A stretch of 6,911 bases of DNA. It comes from Gammaproteobacteria bacterium (lineage in GTDB: Bacteria; Pseudomonadota; Gammaproteobacteria; Pseudomonadales; Azotimanducaceae). Position 1 is the stretch's first letter. Each line of letters begins with the position of its first letter. The position numbers were made by a program, and so were the translations under genes. Location: contig JAPUFN010000476.1 in assembly GCA_027293665.1 (NCBI GenBank), forward strand, positions 1 to 6,911, in the 5' to 3' direction. Shown here piece by piece: positions 1-5,309 of this stretch. Under the pieces are notes generated by a model, which worked only from the letters and a program-made list of their open reading frames with translations, searched no databases and was not told the origin of the DNA.

Positions 1-21
1 TGCTAAACCGCCCATTTTTAC

Positions 22-98
22 TGGCGCCCCGACCAGGACTCGAACCTGGAACCTACCCCTTAGGAGGGGGTCGCGCTATCCAGTTGTGCCACCGGGGC
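22..98 (-). tRNA. tRNA-Arg (anticodon CCT)
   Basis: Read on the minus strand, the 77 bases fold into a complete cloverleaf. The acceptor stem is GCCCCGG with TCGGGGC (last pair G-T), followed by discriminator G and an encoded CCA. The anticodon stem is ACCCC/GGGGT around the loop CTCCTAA, which gives anticodon CCT and reads the rare Arg codon AGG. The variable region has 5 bases. The T stem is CCAGG/CCTGG with loop TTCGAGT. The D stem GCAC/GCGC has one A-C mismatch, and the D loop carries the usual GG. Upstream on the minus strand, TGTTAT (107-112) could be a -10 box, but no good -35 is seen. No terminator is visible in the 21 bases after CCA. Confidence 0.97.
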
Positions 99-233
99 GT
101 GTGCCAATAACAGTTGCCTCGTGAGAGGTTAACCGATTGCCAACGGGTCAATATCTGCAACCCTGTCCCCAAGCCATCGAGGATGATCGCGCACAATACC
201 CGAGAATGGATCAGAACGGTAACCGCCACACAC

Positions 234-254
234 CTCAAACGACCGTGATTTGAG
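234..254. repeat. Short inverted repeat upstream of the bacteriocin promoter
   Basis: CTCAAA (234-239) and TTTGAG (249-254) are a perfect 6-bp inverted repeat with a 9-base spacer. It lies 50 bases upstream of the proposed -35 box of the peptide gene. It could be a regulator binding site or a weak hairpin, or chance. Nothing else recognisable was seen in the 271-base gap between the tRNA gene and the peptide gene apart from the promoter. Confidence 0.25.
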
Positions 255-304
255 ACATCCGCTCTGCGTCTGGCAGGACATGTGACCGACGATCTGCGAT
301 GACA

Positions 305-333
305 TTGTTTCGCCCAGGGTCTCTGACTATATT
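305..333 (+). promoter_or_regulatory. Sigma70-like promoter for the bacteriocin-immunity unit
   Basis: TTGTTT (305-310) and TATATT (328-333) match the -35 and -10 consensus at 4 of 6 and 5 of 6 positions, with an ideal 17-base spacer. Transcription would start near 340 and leave a 5' leader of about 30 bases before the ribosome binding site at 361-365. The start chosen for the peptide gene (370) fits this. The alternative upstream ATG at 337 would sit at or before the transcription start. Confidence 0.55.
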
Positions 334-369
334 CGAATGACTTTAATTAGAAACTTAAAGAGAGGAAAA

Positions 370-663
370 ATGAACTCAGAGAAACAAACCATAGAGAAAC
401 AAACCATGAGAGAACTGACTGCAGAAGAAACAGATCTGGTCGGCGGTGCGGTGATGGCAAATATTGGTGCAGGCATTGGCGGAGCAACCATTGCGATGGG
501 TGGTTACGCCCTCTATGGTGGCGCCAACGGGAGTCTGGATTTCGGTGGCTTTGCAGGTGCTGCGACTGCCGGGTTTATCGCTGGTGCCGCCTTCGGTCAT
601 CCGAGCGCCATCGCGGCGGGTGCAGTGGCGGGCGGTGTTGTCGATTCCTGGCTCGACAGTTAA
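370..663 (+). CDS. Double-glycine-leader, Gly/Ala-rich bacteriocin (class II microcin-like) precursor
   Basis: Encodes 97 residues. The start at 370 is chosen because AGAGG (361-365) lies just upstream; the ATG at 337 lacks a ribosome binding site and would add 11 unneeded residues. Residues 1-26 are a hydrophilic leader containing ELTAEETDLVGG, the pattern recognised and cut after Gly-Gly by C39-peptidase ABC exporters. The predicted mature peptide, residues 27-97 (71 aa), has 18 Gly and 19 Ala, no Cys, and no Lys or Arg. Its few charges are Asp57, Asp92, Asp96 and His77. It carries stacked small-residue helix-packing motifs (G33xxxG37, G68xxxG72xxxG76, G84xxxG88), as expected of a membrane-inserting peptide. 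By family knowledge such peptides kill related bacteria by acting on the inner membrane or its proteins. It is followed 12 bases later by a small membrane protein, the usual immunity arrangement. The absence of basic residues is unusual. The family type is well supported; activity and target are inferred. Confidence 0.8.
   Translation: MNSEKQTIEKQTMRELTAEETDLVGGAVMANIGAGIGGATIAMGGYALYGGANGSLDFGGFAGAATAGFIAGAAFGHPSAIAAGAVAGGVVDSWLDS
378..407 (+). repeat. Perfect 15-bp tandem duplication inside the leader region
   Basis: AGAGAAACAAACCAT occurs twice head to tail, at 378-392 and 393-407, with no mismatch. Being 15 bases long it keeps frame, giving EKQTI then EKQTM at leader residues 4-13. Without the second copy the leader would be 21 residues instead of 26. 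Confidence 0.95.
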
Positions 664-675
664 TAAGGTACAGCC

Positions 676-879
676 ATGAATGAAAAGCTCACTAAGCTGG
701 TGACCATTGGAATCTCAACATTGAGTTCGATTGCATTCATCTCGGCGGTTTTTCTAATACTCGATCTGGAAAACGAGGCCCTGAAAGGCACCACCATCGC
801 GATGCTCGCAGCTTCGCTTGCATTGGAGATCTATCCGAGGTTGGTGGATCGGTCGCAACAACAGCAGAATACCGGTTGA
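676..879 (+). CDS. Small two-helix membrane protein, candidate bacteriocin immunity protein
   Basis: Encodes 67 residues. The start is supported by TAAGG at 664-668, seven bases upstream. A short basic N-terminus (K4, K7) precedes a strong membrane segment at about residues 8-29. An acidic turn (D30, E32, E34) follows, then a second hydrophobic segment at about 38-57 and a polar tail with four consecutive Gln (61-64). It begins 12 bases after the bacteriocin stop, so the two are co-transcribed. Size, two-helix topology and position match immunity proteins of class II microcins such as the microcin V immunity protein, but no sequence motif ties it to a named family. It lacks a double-glycine leader, which argues against a second bacteriocin peptide. 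The membrane topology is seen in the sequence; the immunity role is inferred from context. Confidence 0.7.
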   Translation: MNEKLTKLVTIGISTLSSIAFISAVFLILDLENEALKGTTIAMLAASLALEIYPRLVDRSQQQQNTG

Positions 880-881
880 AC

Positions 882-1028
882 ATGGATGCACGGTCAGCGC
901 TGGCATCACGGTGCGTTTCAGCCACGGCACCTGCTGGTTCAGGTGAACTCAGACGGTATCCGGATTGCGTTCTGGAGGACCTCGCGCCGTACTACGCTGC
1001 CAAACCGCTAGTTTATATTGTTAATTAA
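882..1028 (+). CDS. Doubtful small ORF following the immunity gene
   Basis: An open frame of 48 codons begins with ATG two bases after the immunity gene stop and ends at TAA 1026-1028. Its product would be Ala/Ser-rich with two Cys (residues 11 and 29) and an LAPYYAAKPLVYIVN tail. There is no Shine-Dalgarno sequence, so translation would depend on coupling. A second overlapping frame, 886-1011 (41 codons), lies in the immunity gene's own frame just after its stop; about 29 of its 41 codons end in G or C. I recognise neither product. At most one frame can be real, and both may be chance or the remains of an older gene. Confidence 0.2.
   Translation: MDARSALASRCVSATAPAGSGELRRYPDCVLEDLAPYYAAKPLVYIVN
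928..945. repeat. Inverted repeat downstream of the immunity gene
   Basis: CACCTG (928-933) and CAGGTG (940-945) form a perfect 6-bp stem with a 6-base loop. It could fold in the transcript of the bacteriocin unit. There is no T-run after it, so it is not called as an intrinsic terminator. Confidence 0.3.
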
Positions 1029-1033
1029 CAATA
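1016..1033. repeat. 18-bp perfect AT-rich palindrome between convergent genes
   Basis: TATTGTTAATTAACAATA reads identically on both strands with no spacer. It lies between the rightward bacteriocin unit and the end of the leftward SPOR/DUF5916 gene. A palindrome without a loop folds poorly in RNA but is typical of a dimeric DNA-binding protein site. Its end-of-operon position does not fit a usual operator, so no function is assigned. Confidence 0.6.
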
Positions 1034-1046
1034 AGTTGGGACAACA

Positions 1047-1062
1047 ACCTAGATTTCTAGGT
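1047..1062. repeat. Inverted repeat over the stop codon of the SPOR/DUF5916 gene, possible terminator stem
   Basis: ACCTAGA (1047-1053) and TCTAGGT (1056-1062) are a perfect inverted repeat with only two bases between. Outer arms TTGGG (1036-1040) and CCCAA (1064-1068) extend it across an asymmetric 6-base bulge. It overlaps the TAG stop (1057-1059) of the minus-strand gene. Neither strand has a proper U-run after it, although minus-strand TTGTTG follows, so termination is only a possibility. Confidence 0.35.
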
Positions 1063-4017
1063 ACCCAATCGGTAGCGCAACTTCACCACGAGTTGTTCAC
1101 TGGTCGGATCTTCCCAGGCTTCATTAAAGAGTTCACTGAAACTTGCGCTGGGTGGCTCTTCAAAGCCATTACGGGTGTAGACAACAAACAAATCGGACAA
1201 CGGTGCAATCTGCCAGCGATAACGCAGCTGAAAATTCAACTGGGAGATCGTGAAGTCGTCGCTTTCAGTATCAGGCTTGGGTACTTCAATGAGATCACCG
1301 GAAGAGGCAGGAATCAGATAGAACTTGTCTTCCTCCGCCTTGATTCCTACCCACTGGAGCGCAACGTTGAGTTGATGCTTGGCAGTGAAGAAATACCCCA
1401 TATTGAGTTTCGGCTTCCACTCTTCTGCGTCGAATGCCGTCATGTTGCGGTCTTCCTGGTGCAGCAACCATCCGTCACGATTCCGATATGAGGTGGAAAG
1501 TTCAAAATTCAGTTGATCCACCGGTCGCCAGAAGATCCCAACGGATCCTTCTGCGTATTCGCCATCAACGCCGTCCCCTCTCCACGTGGTTTCGACGAAA
1601 TAGCTGAATTTTTTCGACGGGTCCGTGGAATAGCCAAGTTCGATGGACGGCCTTTCTTCAATCCGGTAGGTTCCGTTGTCAAAGCTGTTGCGGTCCTCGT
1701 ACCGCTTGGGGAAATACTTCGCTCCAAGCTTCAGCGTGGAAAGATTGTTGAGCTTGAATTCCGCATCGCTGCCAAGACCTCCGCGCACTATCTCTCCTTC
1801 ACCGTTTTCTTCGTAGCGCAGCCAGGGCTGAATGTTGAAGTCCCGAAAAGATTCGAATCCAGAAGCAACCCACTCCGAACTCAGCCGCATGCTGGTGACA
1901 TCATTTCGTCGCAGGAACCCCAGATCGTTGATATCGAGCGTGTCGTCGTAGTGGCCGAGTTCAAATTTGTGTGTCAGGCCCATCCGCGGAGTGTATTCGA
2001 TATCGACAAACCCACCGGCTCCTTCTCCTGCCTCATCGAGGTTTGAATAGAGAAACTGGCCATCGAATTTCCAGACCCCGGTTTCTGAAAGGTAGTGATA
2101 GTCGATCCCATGACTGGACGCATCAGAATCGGGATGCGCAGTCAGCGTCGACATCGCACCGAGCGCCCGATAAGCACCGTTGCTCGTATCCTCATAAAGA
2201 AACCGCGCCACCGCGAAATCCCGGCCTTCCGCGGTAAAACGCTCGCGTTGATCGGAATACAGACTCGTGTCTTCTTCAAAGGCGGTCAGCACGCCGTAGC
2301 GCAATGAGCCAGCCTGGCCAGTCGCTTTCGCAGCGCCATAGAGTTCGGTTGGTTGACCCGTTTCAGTATCAGGGAATTCAATGTCATCTGCGACAGCATC
2401 CGGGACTCGAGGACTTGAACCAATTCTACGGGTGTTGAGCAGCGTCACGGTATCGCCGTGACCACGGGTATCCGCTCTGGGAGTCGCCTGGAAAATCTCC
2501 CTGCCTTCGAGAAAGAACAGGCGCTTTTCCGGAAAGAACGTCTCGAACGCTGTGAGGTTGACGATTACGTCGTCCGCTTCAACGTTGCCGAAATCCGGAT
2601 TGGCGGTCGCTGTGAGTTGCAGATTGGTCGACGGCCGCCAGAAGAGATCAAACCCTGCCTTATAGCTGACATCATGCGCCACCTGATCCGACGTCGAGGA
2701 GGCGTAAGGAAAGAAACTCCATTGCTGTCGGGGATTCACGCCCTGAACCTGTAGAGGTTGCAGAATGCTCATGAATTTTGGCTGCGAGCGCGGATAGGCT
2801 GGCCAACCCCACTTCTGATTCAGATGAGCTACCAGGCGCGCACTGTAAAAGCCCAATTTACGCGCACCCTCGGTCTTCGGCATCGTCATCTGAGACCAGG
2901 GGATGAAAAATTCCGCTGACCAGCCGGAATCGGTCTGCGCCGTTGCACCGTACCAGGCGCCGTCCCAGTTGCTGCTGTACTGGCGTTCCGGCAGGGCCGT
3001 GCCATCCGCCTGGGAATCACCCAACGCCAGATTCATCCAGTACGCGTAACGGCCTTCGCCGGAGGTATCGAGGGTAAAAGACACGTAGTCGCGACCCTGG
3101 CTGCGATCATCTCGCCCGGAGAGACGTCTGATCAACGTATCTGCCGGCTGCTCCATGTCGAAAGAGACATAGATGCCGCGATCGGTGTAAAACAAACGCA
3201 CATCCGTTCGGAACGGTGGCTCCGTCAGCAGATCCGGCTCGGTCACCTTCATCTTATTGATCGCCATGGCCTGCTGCCACGCCGTTTCGTCTAAGCGGCC
3301 ATCGATATCGATGGCTGCCTCCTCGTGCGACCATTCCTGAAGAATCAGGGGCTGGCCAAGTTGGACATCAATTTGCACGCGGCCGCTGGGCGAGCCTGCA
3401 GGGACCGACATGGAATTCGAATCAGCTACCGGCGGCGGTGCGATGTCCGCAAGCGCAGCAAGATCCGGCAGTGGGCCGGTGCTGGCAAAGAGATACGGAT
3501 TGTTGGCCAGATTCAGCCAGGTCTGGTCTCGATTGAGTTTGTGGAGTTGGTAGTCGGCAGGCGCTTCGTCGATCAGCGTCCGCGGCGGATCGCGTTCGTC
3601 TCTACCCTTTCTGCTGTCTGCGTCATTGAATTCGTATTGCGGCAACACATCATCGTAGGTGTCCGGCTCTATATCAGGAATATCCAGATCGCGGTACTCC
3701 AATGGCAGGGGACTCATCGAACGGGAGTCCACCGCCAGAAGCCACGCGCCGTCAAAACCCGCACCAAGTGATGCGATGCGTAATGTTTCCGCAGTGTCCC
3801 TGGTCAGATATGGACCCGCAAGGATCCGGTAGTAGTAGCCATAAGGGGTGTCCGCCGGGGTAACCGTGAATGGGTCCGGCAACAGAGCATTGGCCCGGAT
3901 CAGAGCTTCGTCGGCGTTAGAGCGGTCCTGATAACTGCCTACCGACACCCAGAACTCCGTCTCTGCGGAAACTTCCAGGGCAACAATCAGCGATATAATG
4001 CACAGCAGAAGCCGCAT
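1057..4017 (-). CDS. SPOR domain / CBM9-like / DUF5916 outer-membrane barrel protein
   Basis: Encodes 986 residues. The start at 4017 is chosen because it opens a textbook signal peptide, MRLLLCIISL onward, with predicted cleavage after VSA (residue 18). A GTG start at 4068 would add 17 residues in front and spoil it. Residues 20-96 match a SPOR domain (FWVSVGSY, YYYRILAGPY, GAWLLAV), a fold that binds peptidoglycan glycan strands lacking stem peptides. Residues 100-225 are a Pro/Asp/Glu-rich linker. Residues 232-400 resemble the family-9 carbohydrate-binding module of DUF5916 proteins (AIDIDGRLDETAW, YVSFTLDTSG, WSAEFFIPW). Residues 430-986 are an aromatic-rich, alternating-strand barrel including the family hallmark NPDFGNVEADD and NLTAFETFFPEKR (473-499). 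The protein is probably an outer-membrane barrel with periplasmic or surface domains; ligand and role are unknown. It stands alone, 158 bases after oadB. Confidence 0.88.
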   Translation of the reverse strand: MRLLLCIISLIVALEVSAETEFWVSVGSYQDRSNADEALIRANALLPDPFTVTPADTPYGYYYRILAGPYLTRDTAETLRIASLGAGFDGAWLLAVDSRSMSPLPLEYRDLDIPDIEPDTYDDVLPQYEFNDADSRKGRDERDPPRTLIDEAPADYQLHKLNRDQTWLNLANNPYLFASTGPLPDLAALADIAPPPVADSNSMSVPAGSPSGRVQIDVQLGQPLILQEWSHEEAAIDIDGRLDETAWQQAMAINKMKVTEPDLLTEPPFRTDVRLFYTDRGIYVSFDMEQPADTLIRRLSGRDDRSQGRDYVSFTLDTSGEGRYAYWMNLALGDSQADGTALPERQYSSNWDGAWYGATAQTDSGWSAEFFIPWSQMTMPKTEGARKLGFYSARLVAHLNQKWGWPAYPRSQPKFMSILQPLQVQGVNPRQQWSFFPYASSTSDQVAHDVSYKAGFDLFWRPSTNLQLTATANPDFGNVEADDVIVNLTAFETFFPEKRLFFLEGREIFQATPRADTRGHGDTVTLLNTRRIGSSPRVPDAVADDIEFPDTETGQPTELYGAAKATGQAGSLRYGVLTAFEEDTSLYSDQRERFTAEGRDFAVARFLYEDTSNGAYRALGAMSTLTAHPDSDASSHGIDYHYLSETGVWKFDGQFLYSNLDEAGEGAGGFVDIEYTPRMGLTHKFELGHYDDTLDINDLGFLRRNDVTSMRLSSEWVASGFESFRDFNIQPWLRYEENGEGEIVRGGLGSDAEFKLNNLSTLKLGAKYFPKRYEDRNSFDNGTYRIEERPSIELGYSTDPSKKFSYFVETTWRGDGVDGEYAEGSVGIFWRPVDQLNFELSTSYRNRDGWLLHQEDRNMTAFDAEEWKPKLNMGYFFTAKHQLNVALQWVGIKAEEDKFYLIPASSGDLIEVPKPDTESDDFTISQLNFQLRYRWQIAPLSDLFVVYTRNGFEEPPSASFSELFNEAWEDPTSEQLVVKLRYRLGT

Positions 4018-4146
4018 TGATGAAATTCTCTTCGCAAAAAAAGCGCCGAAGCCTACCAGCTTGCACACGCCAACACCCGGTATCAGCGGGACGCTCCATT
4101 AAGTTTACACTTTTCAGCGTCGGTGAAGGCGGCAATCGATACGAAC

Positions 4147-4160
4147 GCCGGAGACCCGGC
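4147..4160. repeat. GC-rich hairpin downstream of oadB
   Basis: GCCGG (4147-4151) and CCGGC (4156-4160) form a perfect 5-bp stem with a 4-base loop, 16 bases after the oadB stop codon. It may protect the 3' end of the oad transcript or aid termination. No T-run follows on the minus strand. Confidence 0.3.
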
Positions 4161-4169
4161 TGCAAGGCC

Positions 4170-4184
4170 ACCGGCTCAGCCGGT
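4170..4184. repeat. Hairpin with the oadB stop codon in its loop
   Basis: On the minus strand ACCGGC-TGA-GCCGGT is a perfect 6-bp inverted repeat, and its three-base loop is exactly the oadB stop codon (4178-4176). With the second GC hairpin beyond it, it is the likeliest 3' end structure of the oadAB transcript. It is not a classical intrinsic terminator because no U-tract follows. Confidence 0.45.
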
Positions 4185-5306
4185 AAACATGATCATAATT
4201 CCTGCCGCGATTGCAGACCCAATCACGCCGGCAACATTTGGACCCATCGCGTGCATCAGCAGAAAGTTGTGCGGGTTGGCTTCGAGTCCCACCTTGTTGG
4301 CCACCCGTGCCGCCATCGGCACGGCCGACACACCAGCAGCGCCGATCAGAGGATTGATCGGTTGGCTGGAAAATTTGTTCATCAGCTTTCCCATCAACAC
4401 ACCACTGGCTGTACCGATCGCGAACGCGACGAGGCCAAGCAGCAGAATGCCGAGCGTGCTCGGTACCAGAAACTGATCTGCGCTCAGCTTGGAACCTACC
4501 GCCAAACCCAAAAAGATGGTTACGATGTTGATCAACGCATTCTGGGTGGTATCGGACAACCGATCCACCACACCGCATTCCCGCATCAAATTACCGAAAC
4601 AGAACATGCCGAGCAACGGAGCCGCCGATGGCAGCAACAACGCGACGAGTAACAGGAGCACCAACGGAAATATGATGCGCTCTGTTTGCGAAACCGTTCG
4701 CAACTGAACCATTTCGATCGCGCGCTCTTTCTGCGTCGTCAACGCCCTCATAATAGGAGGCTGAATGAGCGGCACCAGTGCCATATAAGAATAAGCGGCC
4801 ACTGCAATCGCACCGAGCAGGTGTGGCGCCAGCTTACCCGCCACATAGATGGCCGTTGGCCCATCGGCACCGCCGATGATGGCGATCGCAGCGGCTTCGC
4901 GGACGGAGAAATCCATCACCCCGAGCGAAGTCAGACCCAGCGCGCCCAGTAGCGTTGCGAAGATCCCGAACTGCGCAGCCGCCCCGAGAAAAAGCGTTTT
5001 CGGATTGGCCAGCAGCGGCCCGAAGTCTGTGAGGGCACCCACCCCCATGAAGATGATGAGCGGAAAAGCACCTGTCTCAATTCCGACAACATAGGTCAAA
5101 TGCAACAAGCCATCACCCGTTGCGATCTCTACACCTGGGATGTTGCTGAGGACACCGCCAAAGCCGATGGTGACGAGCAACAGCGGTTCGAATTTACGGA
5201 CGATGCCGAGATACAGGAGACCCAGGCCAACACAGATCATCACAAACTGACCGAGCGTCAGTTGATAAAGGCCGGAACCCTGCCAGATCTGCTCTATGAG
5301 CTCCAT
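4176..5306 (-). CDS. oadB: Oxaloacetate decarboxylase, beta subunit (sodium pump)
   Basis: Encodes 376 residues of a very hydrophobic, multi-pass inner-membrane protein of the Na+-transporting carboxylic acid decarboxylase beta family (OadB/GcdB/MmdB). In the complex it removes CO2 from carboxybiotin carried by OadA and couples this to Na+ export. Conserved blocks include IIGGADGPTAIYV (143-155), whose Asp148 likely corresponds to the essential membrane Asp203 of Klebsiella OadB, and GNLMRECGV (238-246), PLIGAAGVSAVPMAARVA (319-336) and HAMGPNVAGVIGSAIAAG (352-369). Length is normal for the shorter members. The ATG lies 3 bases after the oadA stop with no Shine-Dalgarno sequence (CGCCTAGCTC precedes it), so translation is probably coupled to oadA. 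The oxaloacetate specificity comes from the neighbouring oadA; the beta subunit alone could equally serve methylmalonyl- or glutaconyl-CoA decarboxylases. Confidence 0.95.
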   Translation of the reverse strand: MELIEQIWQGSGLYQLTLGQFVMICVGLGLLYLGIVRKFEPLLLVTIGFGGVLSNIPGVEIATGDGLLHLTYVVGIETGAFPLIIFMGVGALTDFGPLLANPKTLFLGAAAQFGIFATLLGALGLTSLGVMDFSVREAAAIAIIGGADGPTAIYVAGKLAPHLLGAIAVAAYSYMALVPLIQPPIMRALTTQKERAIEMVQLRTVSQTERIIFPLVLLLLVALLLPSAAPLLGMFCFGNLMRECGVVDRLSDTTQNALINIVTIFLGLAVGSKLSADQFLVPSTLGILLLGLVAFAIGTASGVLMGKLMNKFSSQPINPLIGAAGVSAVPMAARVANKVGLEANPHNFLLMHAMGPNVAGVIGSAIAAGIMIMFTG

Positions 5307-5309
5307 GAG

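Noticed and set aside
22..98. Possible integration site at the tRNA gene, with the bacteriocin unit as an integrated island.
   Set aside because: The tRNA 3' end points left, away from the bacteriocin genes, and no second copy of its 3' end or any integrase is seen in the window.
53..238. Minus-strand open frame of 61 codons.
   Set aside because: It overlaps the tRNA-Arg gene on the same strand and has no recognisable product or ribosome binding site.
305..333. Possibility that the tRNA and the bacteriocin unit share a divergent regulatory region with a riboswitch or leader RNA in 99-369.
   Set aside because: Only a 6-bp inverted repeat and a plain promoter were found; the predicted 5' leader is about 30 bases, too short for a riboswitch.
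337..369. Upstream ATG at 337 as the start of the bacteriocin gene.
   Set aside because: No Shine-Dalgarno sequence precedes it, it lies at the predicted transcription start, and the added 11 residues are not typical of a double-glycine leader. ATG 370 has AGAGG just upstream.
1018..1491. Plus-strand open frame of 157 codons.
   Set aside because: It is antisense to the strongly supported SPOR/DUF5916 gene, has no ribosome binding site, and its product looks like reverse translation of a barrel gene. The same applies to other plus-strand frames between 1513 and 3771.
4036..4064. A seven-base T-run on the minus strand (4042-4036) preceded by a GC-rich stretch with AAGC/GCTT arms (4049-4062), resembling an intrinsic terminator or attenuator in front of the SPOR/DUF5916 gene.
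   Set aside because: The stem is only 4 bp, with outer GC pairs separated by an unpaired CG. It is too weak to call a terminator without transcript data.
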